Assembly (NCBI RefSeq): GCF_041346945.1
Contig: NZ_CP166850.1
Location: 10,214,501 to 10,278,500, forward strand
DNA from: Amycolatopsis sp. cg9
GTDB lineage: Bacteria > Actinomycetota > Actinomycetes > Mycobacteriales > Pseudonocardiaceae
Length of the DNA stretch: 64,000 nucleotides
Reading direction: 5' to 3'
Part shown: piece by piece, positions 1 through 12,600 of the stretch
How the letters are laid out: every line of letters starts with the position of its first letter
Position numbering within the stretch: position 1 is the stretch's first letter
Notes under the pieces: generated by a model
Database searches by the model: none
What the model was told of the DNA's origin: nothing
What the model saw: the letters and a program-made list of their open reading frames with translations, nothing else
Program-made: the position numbers and the translations under genes

Positions 1-1
1 C

Positions 2-2125
2 CTCCAGCATCGGATCCATCAACGGCGAATGGAACGCGTGGCTCACCTTGAGGCGCTTGGTCTTGGGGAACTGCGCGGCGATCGCCAGCACCTCGGCCTC
101 ATCGCCGGAGATGACGACCGACTCCGGGCCGTTGACTGCAGCGATGGAGACGCCGTCGGTGAGGGTGATGGCCGACTCGGGGGCGGCGATGGAGACCATC
201 GCCCCGCCGGCCGGGAGGGCCTGCATGAGGGAAGCGCGCGCAGCGACCAGGCGGCAGGCGTCCTCGAGAGACAGAACCCCGGCGACGTGGGCCGCCGAGA
301 TTTCGCCGATCGAGTGCCCCGCCACGAAGTCCGGGCGGACACCGAACGACTCCACCAGCCGGAACAACGCCACCTCGATCGCGAAGAGGGCGGGCTGGGT
401 GAACTCGGTGCGGTCCAGGCGCTCGGCGTCGTCGAAGGCTTCGCGCACTTCGGGCGTGAAGTGGGCGAGGACGGCGTCGAACGCTTCGGCGTAGACGGGG
501 AAGCGGGCGTGAAGAGCGCGGCCCATACCGACCCGCTGCGCGCCTTGGCCGGTGAACAGCACCGCCAGCAGGGCGTCCCGGTCGGCCGTGCCGGTGACCA
601 CGGCGGCGTCGGTGCCACCGTCGGCGAGGACGCCGAGCGCGCGGTCGACGTCGTCGCCGGACGCGACGAGCACCGCGCGGTGGTCGTGCGTGCCGCGCGT
701 GAAAGCCAGGGAGTACGCGAGATCCCGCGGTGCCGCGTCGAGCCCCCGGAGCCGGGAAGCCTGCGCCCGCAACGCCGTCGCACTCCGGGCCGACAGCGGG
801 ACGAGCGGCGGCGTCGCGTCCGGGCCCGCCTGCGGGAGCACCACAGCGTCGGCCTGTTCCAGGACGACGTGCGCGTTGGTCCCGCTCACCCCGAACGCCG
901 AGACCGCGGCCCGGCGCGGCCCCTCGGAAGCCCAGTCGCGCTGCTCGGTGAGCAGCTCGACCGACCCGGCCGTCCAGTCCACTTGGGACGACGGCGTGTC
1001 GACGTGCAGCGTCCGCGGCAGGACGCCGTGCCGCATGGCGAGGACCATCTTGATCACGCCCGCCACACCCGACGCCGACTGGGTGTGGCCGATGTTCGAC
1101 TTCAGCGACCCCAGCCACAGCGGCCGGTCCCGGTCGCGGCCGTAGGTCGCCAGCAGGGCCTGCGCCTCGATCGGGTCGCCGAGCCGGGTCCCCGTGCCGT
1201 GCGCCTCGACCGCGTCGACGTCCGAAGTGGACAGACCGGCGTTCGCCAGCGCGGCCCGGATCACCCGCTGCTGCGAAGGACCGTTCGGAGCGCTCAAGCC
1301 GTTGGACGCGCCGTCCTGGTTGACCGCCGAACCGCGCACCACGGCGAGGACCGGGTGACCGTTGCGCCGGGCGTCCGACAGCCGCTCCAGCAGGACCAGG
1401 CCGACGCCTTCGCCCCAGCCGGTCCCGTCCGCCGCGTCCGCGAAGGACTTGCAGCGGCCGTCCTCGGCGAGCCCGCGCTGCCGGCTGAACTCGACGAACG
1501 CCGCCGGGTGCGCCATCACCGTGACCCCGCCGGCCAGCGCCATCGAGCACTCGCCCTGCCGCAGCGCCTGCACGGCCAGGTGCAGCGCCACCAGCGACGA
1601 CGAGCACGCCGTGTCGACGGTGACCGCCGGTCCCTCCAGGCCGAACGTGTAGGACAGGCGGCCCGACACGACCGCCGGGGCGCTGCCGGTCAGCAGGTAG
1701 CCCTCGGAGCCGCCGGACTCGTCGCGCGCGCCGACGCCGTAGCCGGACGAAGTCGCGCCGACGAACACGCCGGTTCCGCTGCCCCGCAACGAATCCGGGT
1801 CGATGCCCGCCCGCTCGAACACCTCCCACGACGTCTCGAGCAGGACGCGCTGCTGCGGGTCCATGGCGAGGGCCTCGCGCGGCGAGATGCCGAAGAACCC
1901 GGCGTCGAACTCCGCGGCCGTGGTCATGAACCCGCCCTCGCGGGTGTAGCTGGTGCCGAGCTTCGCCGGGTCCGGGTCGTACAGCGCGGTCAGGTCCCAG
2001 CCGCGGTCGGCCGGGAACGGCCCGACGCCGTCCGCGCCCTCGGCGATCAGCCGCCACAGGTCCTCGGGCGACTGGACGTCCCCCGGGTAGCGGCAGCCCA
2101 TGGCCACGATCGCGATCGGCTCGTC
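2..2125 (-). other. PKS-E module 2 (partial): KS-AT, malonyl
   Basis: The KS starts near 2125 and has DTACSSS (~1600) and EAHGTGT. The AT has [19 protein letters not shown] (~305) and the start of [11 protein letters not shown] at the window edge (malonyl). Reductive domains and the ACP are outside, so the oxidation level cannot be predicted. Confidence 0.92.
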
Positions 2126-5100
2126 CGACGCGGCGGCGGTGACCGGGCCCGCGGCGACGGCCACGGTCCCCGACACCTCGCCCAGGAGGTGCTCGGCCAG
2201 TGCGCGCGGGTGCGGGTGGTCGAAAACGACGGTGGCCGGGAGGCGGACACCGGTCACCGCCGTCAGCCGGTTGCGGAGTTCGACCGCCGTCAGGGAGTCG
2301 AAGCCCAGCTCGCGGAACGCGCGGTCGGCGGCGACGGCGGCGCCGGAGTCGTGGCCGAGCACGGCGGCGGCCTGGGCGCGCACGAGCTCGAGGACGTGGT
2401 GGGCGGCCTCTCGCGGGCCGAGGCTCCGCACCGCTTCGGCGAGCCCGGAACCGACCTCGGTGACGACCTCCTCGGCGGCAAGGTGGTCGCGGACCTCCGG
2501 GAGGTCTTCGATGAGCGGGCGGCGGCGGGCGGCGGTGAACCCGTCGGCGAACCGCGGCCAGTCCATGTCGGCGACGGCGACGAAGGTGTCGTCGGCGTCG
2601 AGGGCGTGCTGCAGCGCGGCGATCGCCAGCTTCGGGTTCATTTCCCGCAGCCCGCGGCGGCGCAGGTGCTCCTTCGCCTCGGCGCTGCCCGCCATGCCGT
2701 CGCCGGCCCAGGAACCCCAGGCCACCGAGGTGGCGGTCCGGCCGGCCGCGCGGCGGCGGGCGGCGAGCGCGTCGAGGTGGGCGTTCGCGGCGGCGTAGGC
2801 GCCTTGGCCCGCGCTGCCCCAGACACCGGCGTTGGAGGAGAAGAGGACGAACGCGTCGAGGTCGTCGCCGAGCAGTTCGTCGAGGTGATCGGCACCGGCG
2901 GCCTTGGCCGCGAGCACCTCGGCGAACTCTTCGGGGCTGGTGTCGGCGACGGTGCCCGCCTGCGGCAGGCCCGCGGTGTGCACGACCGCGCGCACCTCGA
3001 GCCCGCCGACCAGGTCGGCCACGGCGTCGCGGTCAGCGAGGTCGCAAGCCGCGAAGGTGACTTCGGCGCCCAGGGCGGTCAGCTCCGCTTCGAGCGCGGC
3101 GGCGCCCGGGGCGTCCGCCCCGCGGCGGCTGACCAGCACCAGGTGCGCGGCACCGGCCCCGGCCAGCCAGCGGGCGACGTGCCCGCCGAGCGCGCCGGTC
3201 CCGCCGGTGACGAGGACGGTTCCCTCGGGCCGCCAGTTCCGGGCCGGTTCGCCGCCCGGTGCGTGCGCGAGCCGGCGCGCGAAGACGCCGGACGCCCGCA
3301 CGGCGACCTGGTCTTCCTGGTCGAGCCCGGCGAGGACGGCGGCCAGCCGGCGAGCGGCCCGGCGGTCGAGGGCGGCGGGCAGGTCGACGAGCCCGCCCCA
3401 GCGTTCGGGGTGTTCGAGCCCGACGACCCGGCCCAGCGCCCAGATCTGGGCGGGATCCGCGGCGGGCGCGTCGTCGCCGGGCAGGGCGGCGACGGCGTTC
3501 CTAGTCAGCAGCCACAGGGGTGCGGTGCTCCCGGCGAGGGCTTGCGCCAGGAGGAGGGTGCGGGGTGCGTCCGGGAGCAGGGAGACGACGCCGGCGACGT
3601 CGGTGAGATCGCCGGCGGCCGCGAGCAGGTTCGGCTCGGCACCGGTGGCGCTGGGGCCGGTCGTCCCGGCGGTGGGATCGCCTGCTGCCTCGACCACCTC
3701 CGGCTCGGCGCCGGCGGCCGCGAGGGCGTTCGTCACCTCGGCGGTGTCCGTGCCGGGGGCGGCGACCACGAGCCAGCGGCCGGGCAGCGTCGCGGCTTCC
3801 GGCTCCGCGAGGGGCTTCCACTCGACGCGGTAACGCCAGGAGTCCACGGTGGACTTCTCGTGCCGGAGCCGACGCCACCGGGCGAGGGCGGGCAGCAGCT
3901 CGGCGAACGACGTCTCGGAGCCGACGCCGATCAGGTCGGTCAGCGCACCGACGTCCTGGCCCTCGACGGCGGTCCAGAACCGGGCGTCCGCGGGGTCGCC
4001 GGCGACGGGCTTGGCCGGCGCGTCGAGCCAGTACCGCTTGCGCTGGAAGGCGTACGTCGGCAGGTTCACGATCCGGGCCTCGGGGAACGCCGGGGTCCAA
4101 TCGACGGCAACCCCGTTGACGTGCGCCTCGGCCAGCGCGGCGTGGAACCGGGTGAGCCCGCCGTCGTCGCGCCGCAGGCTTCCCAGTGCGACGACGTCGT
4201 CGCCCAGCGCCATGGTCAGCACCGGGTGCGGCGACGCCTCGATGAACGAGGTGAAGCCCTCGCTCTTCAGCCGCTCGACGGCCGTGTCGAGCCGCACGGT
4301 GCCGCGCAGGTTCCGGTACCAGTACTCGGCGTCGAGAGCGCCGTCGGCCCACTCGCCGGTCACCGTCGACAGGAAGGCGGTCTCGCCCCGCCGCGGGGTG
4401 ATCGGGGCCAGGACCTCGAGGAGCTCGTCGCGCAGCTGCTCGACCTGCGCCGAGTGCGACGCGTAGTCCACCGGCACCCGCTTCGCGCGGATACCGTCGG
4501 CTTCGCAGGATTCGATCAGCTCGGCCAAGGCATCGGGGGCACCGGAGACCACCACCGCGGCCGGGCCGTTCACCGCCGCGATCGACAGGCCGTCCGTCAG
4601 CCGCGCCTCCACCTCGGCGAGCGGCGCCGCGACCGACACCATTCCGCCACGCCCCGCCAACGCGAGAATCGCCTTGCTGCGCAAGGTCACCACGCGAGCA
4701 CCGTCCTCGAGGGACAGCGCACCCGACACCACGGCGGCCGCGATCTCCCCTTGTGAGTGCCCCACCACCGCGTCCGGAACGACGCCGTACGAGCGCCACA
4801 GCTCCGCCAGCGACACCATCACCGCGAACAACGCGGGCTGGACCACATCGACCCGGGCCAGCGCCGAAGCATCGGCCAGCACGTCGCGGAGCGACCAGTC
4901 CACAAAGGACTCCAACGCGGAACCGCACTCGGCCAGCCGCGCCGCGAACACCGGCGACGACTCCGCCAGCTCCAGCGCCATCCCGGCCCACTGCGAACCC
5001 TGCCCGGGGAACACGAGCGCGACCTTGCCGCGGGTCGTCGCTTCTCCCGTCACCACCGCGGGACTCGGGTCCCCGGCCGCGAGGGCGGCGAGCCCGCCCG

Positions 5101-6679
5101 TTCCGATCACCACCGCTCGGTGGCCGAGCAGGGCCCGCGACCGCACCAGCGAGTACCCGATGTCGGCCGGGTCGCCGTCGTGCTCCAGCAGTGCGGAAGC
5201 CTGTTCCCGCAACGCTTCCGCCGAACCCGCCGACAGCACCCACGGCACCGGCCCCGAGACGGCCCGCGAAGGCGGTTCCGGTTCCTCCGGCGCCTGCTCC
5301 AGGATCACGTGCGCGTTGGTCCCGCTGACGCCGAACGACGAGACGCCGATCCGGCGCGGCTGCCCGGTCTCCGGCCACGGCGTCGCCTCGGTGAGCAGCC
5401 GGACCTCGCCGGCGTTCCAGTCCACTTGGGACGACGGCGCGTCGATGTGCAGCGACTTCGGCAGCACGCCCCGCCGCATGGCCTGGACGGACTTGATGAT
5501 CCCGGCGACCCCGGCGGCGGCCTGCGTGTGCCCGAGGTTGGACTTCACCGAACCGAGCAGCAGCGGCCGGTCGGCGGCGCGGCCGCGGCCGTAGGTGGCC
5601 AGCAGCGCCTGCGCCTCGATCGGGTCGCCCAGCGTGGTGCCGGTGCCGTGCGCTTCGACCGCGTCGACCTGCTCGGCGGACAGCTGGGCGCGGTCGAGCG
5701 CGGCCCGGATGACCCGCTGCTGCGACGGCCCGTTCGGCGCGGTCAGGCCGCTGCTGGCACCGTCCTGGTTGACCGCGGAGCCGCGGACGACGGCGAGCAC
5801 CGGGTGCCCGTTGCGGCGCGCGTCGGAAAGCCGCTCGACCAGCAGCATGCCCACGCCTTCACCCCAGCCGGTGCCGTCGGCGGCGTCGGCGAAGGGCTTG
5901 CAGCGGCCGTCGGCGGCGAGCCCGCGCTGGCGGCTGAACGCGGTGAACGTGCCCGGCGTGGCCATCACCGTGACACCGCCGGCCAATGCCAGGGAGCAGT
6001 CGCCGAGCCGGACCGCCTGGCAGGCCAGGTGCAGCGCGACGAGCGACGACGAGCACGCCGTGTCGATCGTGACCGCGGGGCCTTCCAGGCCGAGGGTGTA
6101 GGCGATCCGGCCGGAGGCGACGCTGCCCGCGCTGCCGTTGCCGAGGTAGGCCTCGAACTCCGCGAACACCTCGGGCGCGAGCAGCAGCCGGGCCGCGTAG
6201 TCCTGGTACATCACACCCGCGTAGACGCCGACCTTCTCGCCGCGCACGGAGGTCGGGTCGATGCCCGCCCGCTCCAGCACCTCCCACGACACTTCCAGGA
6301 GCAGCCGCTGCTGCGGGTCCATGGCGAGCGCTTCCCGCGGGGAAATCCCGAAGAAGCCCGCGTCGAAGTCGGCCGCGTCGGCGAGGAAAGCGCCTTCCCG
6401 GGTGTAGCTGGTGCCCGCGCTGCCGGGGTCCTCGTCGTAGAGCGCTTCGAGGTCCCAGCCGCGGTCGGCCGGGAACGCCCCGACCGCGTCCTCACCCGCG
6501 GCCAGCAGGTCCCACAGCTGTTCGGGGGTGCGGACGCCGCCGGGGAAGCGGCAGCTCATGCCGACGATGGCGACCGGCTCCTGCGCGCGGTCCTCGTTCT
6601 CCTTCAGCCGCCGCCGCGCCTCGCGCAGATCGGCCGTGGCCCGCTTGAGGTAGTCCAGGAGCTTCTGTTCGTTCGACAT
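2..6679 (-). CDS. Modular type I polyketide synthase PKS-E, 3'-partial, one full and one partial module
   Basis: This reading frame is open from ATG 6679 to the left edge (2226 codons in the window). I checked its phase at several motifs along its length. The ATG follows the PKS-D stop with no gap (TGAATG), implying translational coupling. Order: docking coiled coil [20 protein letters not shown] (1-34); KS ~35-460; AT with PGQGSQW ~557, GHSQGE ~640, YASHS ~740 (methylmalonyl); KR with GGTGALGG ~1158 and a Trp-containing GVWGSAG motif ~1280; ACP GFDSL ~1464; second KS from ~1520 with DTACSSS ~1694; second AT with GHSIGEIS ~2122 (malonyl), cut near HAFHS at the edge. The linker before the module 1 KR carries an imperfect 23-residue duplication. 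Later domains, including any thioesterase, lie outside the window. Confidence 0.96.
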   Translation of the reverse strand, partial: MSNEQKLLDYLKRATADLREARRRLKENEDRAQEPVAIVGMSCRFPGGVRTPEQLWDLLAAGEDAVGAFPADRGWDLEALYDEDPGSAGTSYTREGAFLADAADFDAGFFGISPREALAMDPQQRLLLEVSWEVLERAGIDPTSVRGEKVGVYAGVMYQDYAARLLLAPEVFAEFEAYLGNGSAGSVASGRIAYTLGLEGPAVTIDTACSSSLVALHLACQAVRLGDCSLALAGGVTVMATPGTFTAFSRQRGLAADGRCKPFADAADGTGWGEGVGMLLVERLSDARRNGHPVLAVVRGSAVNQDGASSGLTAPNGPSQQRVIRAALDRAQLSAEQVDAVEAHGTGTTLGDPIEAQALLATYGRGRAADRPLLLGSVKSNLGHTQAAAGVAGIIKSVQAMRRGVLPKSLHIDAPSSQVDWNAGEVRLLTEATPWPETGQPRRIGVSSFGVSGTNAHVILEQAPEEPEPPSRAVSGPVPWVLSAGSAEALREQASALLEHDGDPADIGYSLVRSRALLGHRAVVIGTGGLAALAAGDPSPAVVTGEATTRGKVALVFPGQGSQWAGMALELAESSPVFAARLAECGSALESFVDWSLRDVLADASALARVDVVQPALFAVMVSLAELWRSYGVVPDAVVGHSQGEIAAAVVSGALSLEDGARVVTLRSKAILALAGRGGMVSVAAPLAEVEARLTDGLSIAAVNGPAAVVVSGAPDALAELIESCEADGIRAKRVPVDYASHSAQVEQLRDELLEVLAPITPRRGETAFLSTVTGEWADGALDAEYWYRNLRGTVRLDTAVERLKSEGFTSFIEASPHPVLTMALGDDVVALGSLRRDDGGLTRFHAALAEAHVNGVAVDWTPAFPEARIVNLPTYAFQRKRYWLDAPAKPVAGDPADARFWTAVEGQDVGALTDLIGVGSETSFAELLPALARWRRLRHEKSTVDSWRYRVEWKPLAEPEAATLPGRWLVVAAPGTDTAEVTNALAAAGAEPEVVEAAGDPTAGTTGPSATGAEPNLLAAAGDLTDVAGVVSLLPDAPRTLLLAQALAGSTAPLWLLTRNAVAALPGDDAPAADPAQIWALGRVVGLEHPERWGGLVDLPAALDRRAARRLAAVLAGLDQEDQVAVRASGVFARRLAHAPGGEPARNWRPEGTVLVTGGTGALGGHVARWLAGAGAAHLVLVSRRGADAPGAAALEAELTALGAEVTFAACDLADRDAVADLVGGLEVRAVVHTAGLPQAGTVADTSPEEFAEVLAAKAAGADHLDELLGDDLDAFVLFSSNAGVWGSAGQGAYAAANAHLDALAARRRAAGRTATSVAWGSWAGDGMAGSAEAKEHLRRRGLREMNPKLAIAALQHALDADDTFVAVADMDWPRFADGFTAARRRPLIEDLPEVRDHLAAEEVVTEVGSGLAEAVRSLGPREAAHHVLELVRAQAAAVLGHDSGAAVAADRAFRELGFDSLTAVELRNRLTAVTGVRLPATVVFDHPHPRALAEHLLGEVSGTVAVAAGPVTAAASDEPIAIVAMGCRYPGDVQSPEDLWRLIAEGADGVGPFPADRGWDLTALYDPDPAKLGTSYTREGGFMTTAAEFDAGFFGISPREALAMDPQQRVLLETSWEVFERAGIDPDSLRGSGTGVFVGATSSGYGVGARDESGGSEGYLLTGSAPAVVSGRLSYTFGLEGPAVTVDTACSSSLVALHLAVQALRQGECSMALAGGVTVMAHPAAFVEFSRQRGLAEDGRCKSFADAADGTGWGEGVGLVLLERLSDARRNGHPVLAVVRGSAVNQDGASNGLSAPNGPSQQRVIRAALANAGLSTSDVDAVEAHGTGTRLGDPIEAQALLATYGRDRDRPLWLGSLKSNIGHTQSASGVAGVIKMVLAMRHGVLPRTLHVDTPSSQVDWTAGSVELLTEQRDWASEGPRRAAVSAFGVSGTNAHVVLEQADAVVLPQAGPDATPPLVPLSARSATALRAQASRLRGLDAAPRDLAYSLAFTRGTHDHRAVLVASGDDVDRALGVLADGGTDAAVVTGTADRDALLAVLFTGQGAQRVGMGRALHARFPVYAEAFDAVLAHFTPEVREAFDDAERLDRTEFTQPALFAIEVALFRLVESFGVRPDFVAGHSIGEISAAHVAGVLSLEDACRLVAARASLMQALPAGGAMVSIAAPESAITLTDGVSIAAVNGPESVVISGDEAEVLAIAAQFPKTKRLKVSHAFHSPLMDPMLE
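2150..6580 (-). other. PKS-E module 1: KS-AT-KR-ACP, methylmalonyl
   Basis: The KS has DTACSSS (~6050). The AT has GHSQGE (~4757) and YASHS (methylmalonyl). The KR has GGTGALGG (~3200) and [12 protein letters not shown], with no LDD (A-type). The ACP is GFDSL (~2295). The predicted product is an alpha-methyl, beta-hydroxyl unit. The pre-KR linker is lengthened by a 69-bp duplication. Confidence 0.9.
3603..3741 (-). repeat. Imperfect 69-bp tandem duplication in PKS-E module 1
   Basis: The protein reads [14 protein letters not shown] and, 23 residues on, [14 protein letters not shown]. In the DNA, GTGAGATCGCC (3603) and GTGGGATCGCC (3672) mark the 69-bp period. The duplication lengthens the linker before the KR cofactor domain and keeps the frame. 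Confidence 0.7.
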
Positions 6680-9600
6680 TCAGGACATCCCCAGTTCGTC
6701 GTCGAGGAGGTCGAAGATCTCCTCGGCGGTGGCGTCGGCCAGTTCCGTGCCGGGCTCGTCCCGGCGGTCGTCGGTCGCGGTCCAGCGGGCCAGCAGCCCG
6801 CGCAGGCGCTCGGTGATCAGGTCGCGCTCGCCCGCGCCGGGTTCGGTCGCGGCGAGCACCGCGGCCAGCCGGTCGAGTTCCGCGTGCACGGGCAGCGCGG
6901 CTTTCGCCCCGCCCGCGGGCAGTTCGGCGCACAGGTGCTTGGTGAGCGCGTCCGGGTTCGGGTAGTCGAAGATCAACGTCGCGGGCAGCCGCAGCCCGGT
7001 CACCGCGTTGAGCCGGTTGCGCAGCTCCAGCGCGGTGAGCGAGTCGAAGCCGAGGTCGAGGAACCCGCGCCCGGCCTCGACGGCGTTGCCCGACGCGTAG
7101 CCGAGCACGGCCGCCACCTGGGCGCGCACCACCTCGTCGACCACGCGGAGCTGCTCGGCTTCCGGCAGGCCCGCCAGCCGTTCGGCCAGCCCCGGCCCGG
7201 CCGGGACGCCGTCGCGCACGGCCCGCCGCGAAGAGGTTCGGACCAGCCCGCGCAGCAGCGCCGGAACTTCGGCCCGGGCCCGCCAGGCGGCGAGGTCCAG
7301 CGCGACCGGCATCAGCAGCGGCTCGCCCGTGCTCACGGCGAGGTCGAACAGCCGCAGCGCGCGGTCGGTCGGCAGCGCGCGGACGCCGGACCGGCCCAGC
7401 CGCGACACGTCGTCGTCGCCGAGGTGTGCGGTCAGGCCGCTGCGGGCCTCCCACAGGCCCCACGCGAGCGAAGTCGCGGGCAAGCCCTTCCCCCGCCGGT
7501 GCTGGGCGAGGGCGTCGAGGTAGGCGTTGGCCGCGGAGTAGCCGGCCTGGCCCGCGCCGCCCATCGTCGTCGCGAAGGAGGAGAAGAGGACGAACGCGTC
7601 GAGGTCCAGGTGCGCGGTCAGCTCGTGCAGGTGCCGGGCGGCCACGGCCTTGGGCCGCAGCACGGTGTCGAGCCGCTCCGGCGTCAGCGCTTCGAGGACG
7701 CCGTCGTCCAGCGCACCGGCGGCGTGCACCACCGCGGTCAGCGGGTGCTCGGCGGGGATGGTCGCGAGCGCGCTTTCGAGGGCGGCGCGGTCGGCGACGT
7801 CGCAGGCGAGCACGGTCACCGACGCGCCGGCCAGCTCTTCGGCGGCGGCCGGTGCGCTGCGGCTGAGCAGCAGCAGGTGCCGGACGCCGTGGACGGTCAC
7901 CAGGTGCCGGGCGAGCAGGCCGCCGAGCACGCCGCTCGCGCCGGTGACGAGGACGGTCCCGTCCGGGTTCCAGGTGTGCTCCTCCGGCGGCGGGGTCGCC
8001 CGCGCCAGCCGTGGCACGTGGAATTCGCCGCCGCGCAGGGCCAGCTGCGGCTCGCCGGACGCGGCGGCCACGCCGGCCCAGGTGGCGGGGTTCTCCGCGG
8101 TGTCGACGTCCAGCAGGACGAACCGGCCGGGGTGCTCCGACTGCGCGGAGCGGACCAGGCCCCAGACGGCGGCCGCTTCGGGATCGGCGGGTGCCTCCCC
8201 CACGGCCGACTCGGTGACCAGCACCAGCCGCGTGTCCGGCTCGCCGTCCAGGAAGTCCTGCAGGGTCGCGAGAACTTCCGCGGTCACGTCGCCACGGCAT
8301 TCGGTGTAGGCCACCGGGCCGGGCTCCCCGAGCGGGACGGCCGGGGCGGCGGGCTCGGTGTCCACGCGCTGCCAGGCCAGGGTGAACAGGGAGTCGGTGC
8401 CGTGGTCCGCGGCGGCGGCCAGCTGCCCGGCCGAAATCGGCCGCATGACCAGGGATTCCGCCTCGGCGACCGGGGCGCCGCTCTCGTCGGCGACGGCGAC
8501 CGAGACGCCGTCGGCGCCGAGCGCACCGAGCCGGACGCGCAGGGTGGTCGCCCCGGTCGCGTACAGCCGGACGCCGGTCCACGCGAACGGCAGCCGGGCG
8601 CCGGCCTGGGCGCTGGTCAGGCCGATCGGGTGCAGGGCCGCGTCGAGCAGGGCCGGGTGCAGGCCGTAGCGGGCCGCTTCGGCGCGCTGCTCGTCGGGCA
8701 GCGCGACCTCGGCGTAGAGGTCGTCGCCGTGCCGCCAGGCCGCGCGCAGGCCCTGGAACGCCGGGCCGTAGCGGTAGCCGTGGCCGGCGAGGGTGTCGTA
8801 GTGGCCGTCGACCGGCAGGGGTTCCGCGCCGGCCGGCGGCCACGCGGTGAGGGTCGTGCCCGGCTCGGCGCCGGCCGCGAGGACGCCTTCGGCGTGCTGG
8901 GTCCAGTCGGCGTCGTCGTTCGGTCGCGAGTGGACGGTCACCGTGCGGCGGCCGTGCTCGTCGGCGGCTTCGACCCGGGCCTGGACGGCGACGCCGCCGC
9001 GGCGAGGCAGGACCAGCGGTGCCTGCAGGGTCAGCTCTTCGACGGTGGCGCAGCCGACCTGGTCGCCGGCCCGCACGGCGAGCTCGACGAACGCGGTGCC
9101 CGGCAGCAGCACGGTGTCGCCGACCGCGTGGTCGGCGAGCCACGGGTGGGTGCTCGGCGAAAGCCGGCCGGTGAGCAGGGTGGCGCCGGTGCCCGCGACG
9201 GTCACGGCCGCCCCGAGCAGCGGGTGCCCGGCGTCGGTGAGGCCGAGCCCGCCGGCGTCGCCCGCGGTCACGGCGGTCCACTGTGGCCAGTACCGGTCCT
9301 GCTGGAAGGGGTAGGTGGGCAGGTCGGTGAGCCGGGCGCCGGGGAACGCCGGGGTCCAGTCGACCCGCACGCCGGTGACGTGCGCTTCGGCGAGGGCGGT
9401 GTAGAAGCGGGTCAGGCCGCCGTCGTCCCGCCTCAGCGAGCCCAGCGCGACGACGTCGTCGCCGAGCGCCATGGTGAGCACCGGGTGCGGCGAGGCTTCG
9501 ATGAACGTGCCGAAGCCTTCGCTCTTGAGCTGCTCGACCGCGGTGTCCAGCCGGACCGGGTTTCGCAGGTTCCGGTACCAGTACCCGGCGTCGGCGTCTT

Positions 9601-12600
9601 CGTTCCACTCGCCCGTCACCGTCGAGAGGAAGGCGATCTCCCCGCGGCGGGGGGTGATCGGCGCCAGCACGTCGAGGAGTTCGTCCCGCAACTGTTCGAC
9701 CTGCGCCGAATGCGACGCGTAGTCCACCGGCACCCGCTTGGCGCGGACGCCGTCGGCCGCGCAGGACGCGATCAGCTCGGCCAAGGCATCGGGCGCACCG
9801 GACACCACCACCGCGGCCGGGCCGTTGACCGCCGCGATCGACAGGCCCTCGGTCAACCGCTCCTCGACGGCTTCCCGGCTCGACGCGACGGAGACCATCC
9901 CGCCACGACCGGCGAGGGCGAGGATCGCCCTGCTGCGCAACGCGACCACCCGGGCACCGTCCTCAAGGGACAGCGCACCCGCGACCACGGCGGCGGCGAT
10001 CTCGCCCTGCGAGTGCCCCACCACCGCGTCCGGCACCACACCGAACGACCGCCACAGCTCGGCCAGGGACACCATCACCGCGAACAACGCGGGCTGGACG
10101 ACGTCGACCCGGGTCAGCGCCTCCGCGTCGGCCAGCACGTCACGCAGCCGCCAGTCCACAAAGGAGTCCAGGGCGGCAGCGCACTCGTCGAGGCGAGCCG
10201 CGAACACCGGCGACGACTCGGCCAGTTCGAGCGCCATCCCCGGCCACTGCGAGCCCTGGCCCGGGAAGACCAGGGCCACCTTGCCGGGCGTTCCGGCGAT
10301 CCCGGTGACCGCGGTCGCCGCGGGAGTGCCCGCCGCGACCGCGGTCAGCGCGCCGGCGCCGAGCACCACCGCGCGGTGCGGGAACCGCGAACGAGCGGTC
10401 GCCAGGGAGAACCCGATGTCCGCCGGGTCGCCGTCGATCGAGGCGAGGGCGGCGGCCTGGTCACGCAACGCGGCTTCGGTGCGGCCGGCCAGCACCCACG
10501 GCACCGGGCCGGAGACCGGCGCGCGCTCCTCGGCGACGACGTCCGGCGCCTGCTCCAGGATCGTGTGCGCGTTGGTGCCCGAGATGCCGAACGACGAAAC
10601 ACCCGCCCGCCGGGGCCGGCCGGAAGCCCATTCCCGGGACTCCGTCAGCAGCTCGACCGCACCGGACGTCCAGTCCACATGGGACGAAGGCGCGTCCACG
10701 TGCAACGTCTGCGGCAGCACGCCGGTGCGCATCGCCATGACCATCTTGATGATCCCGGCGACCCCCGCGGCGGCCTGCGTGTGCCCGAGGTTCGACTTCA
10801 CCGAACCCAGCCACAGCGGCTCGTCGCGGTCCTGGCCGTAGGTCGCGAGCAGGGCCTGCGCCTCGATCGGGTCGCCGAGGGTCGTGCCGGTGCCGTGCGC
10901 TTCCACGGCGTCCACTTCGGACGGGGCGAGTCCCGCGTCCGCGAGGGCCGCGCGGATGACCCGCTGCTGCGAAGGACCGTTCGGGGCGGTCAAGCCGTTC
11001 GACGCGCCGTCGGAGTTCACCGCCGAACCGCGCACCACGGCCAGCACCCGGCGGCCTTCGCGCCGGGCGTCCGACAGCCGCTGCACCAGCAGCATGCCCG
11101 CGCCCTCGGAGAACCCGGCGCCGTCGGCGGCCTCGGCGAACGCCTTGCTGCGGCCGTCGGCGGCGAGGCCGCGCTGGAGGCTGAAGTCGACGAACATGCC
11201 CGGGGTCGCCATCACCGTCGCGCCGCCGGCCAGTGCCATCGAGCACTCGCCGCGCCGCAGCGCCTGCACCGCCAGGTGCAACGCCACCAGCGACGACGAA
11301 CACGCCGTGTCCACCGTGAGCGAGGGACCTTCCAGCCCGAACACGTACGACAGGCGCCCGGAGACGACGCTGGCGGCGTTGCCGACGCCCGCGTGGCCTT
11401 CCAGCTGTTCGGTCGAACGCTCCAGCAGCGCCGGGTAGTCCTGGCCGTTGGTGCCGGCGAACACGCCGATCCGTTCGCCCCGCACGGAAAGCGGGTCGAG
11501 CCCGGCGCGTTCGAAGGCCTCCCAGGACGTCTGCAGCAGCAGCCGCTGCTGCGGGTCCATGGCGAGGGCTTCCCGCGGCGAGATGCCGAAGAAGCCGGGG
11601 TCGAACCGCGTGGTGTCGGCGAGGAAACCGCCTTCGCGGGCGTAGCTCTTGCCACTGGCGCCGGGTTCGGGGTCGTAGATCTCTTCGAGGTCCCAGCCGC
11701 GGTCGTCGGGGAACGGCGTGATGCCGTCGCCGCCCGCCGCGACCAGTCGCCAGAGGTCTTCGGGCGAGCGGACGTCACCGGGGAACCGGCAGCCGATGCC
11801 GACGATCGCGATCGGTTCGTCGGCGGCGATCCTCGCGGTGGCTTCGGCGGCCGTCTCCCGGCTGCCGAGCAGTTCGCCGAGGTAGCCGGCGAGGACGGTG
11901 ACCGTCGGGTGGTCGAACACGAGGGTCGCGGGCAGCCGCAGCCCGGTCGCGGTGGCGAGCCGGGTGCGGAGCTCGACCGCCGTCAGCGAGTCGAAGCCGA
12001 GTTCGGAGAAGGCGCGTTCGACGTCGACCCCGGCCGGGCTCGCGTGCCCGAGCACGGCGGCGGCCTGCGCGCGGACCAGGTCGGTCAGCACGCGGTGGGC
12101 TTCGGCCGGGTCCAAGCCGGCGAGCCGCGCCGCGAACCCGGAGGTCCGGACCGGCGTTTCTTCGGCGGCTGCCGGAATCTCGGCGAGCAGCGGCCGCGGC
12201 CCGGCGGCGGCGAACGCGGGGGCGAACCGCGCCCATTCGACGTCGGCGATGACGACGGTCGTGTCGTCGTGGTCGAGGGCCCGGCCGAGCGCGGTCAGCG
12301 CCAGCTCGGGATCGAGCGGCGGCACGCCCTCGGCGACCAGGCGGGCCCGGTCGACGCCTTCGTCGGCGTCCCAGACGCCCCAAGCGATCGAGGTCGCCTT
12401 CGCCCCGCGGGCCCGGCGCTTCTCGGCGAGCGCGTCGAGGTGCGCGTTGGCCGCCGCGTAGGCACCGTGGGCGCCACTGCCGACGACCGCGGCGATGGAC
12501 GAGAACAGCACGAACGCGTCGAGGTCGCCGGGCAGGAGCGCGTCGAGGTGGTCGGCCGCGCCGGCCTTCACGCGGCAGGCGCGCTCCAGCAGCTCCGGTC

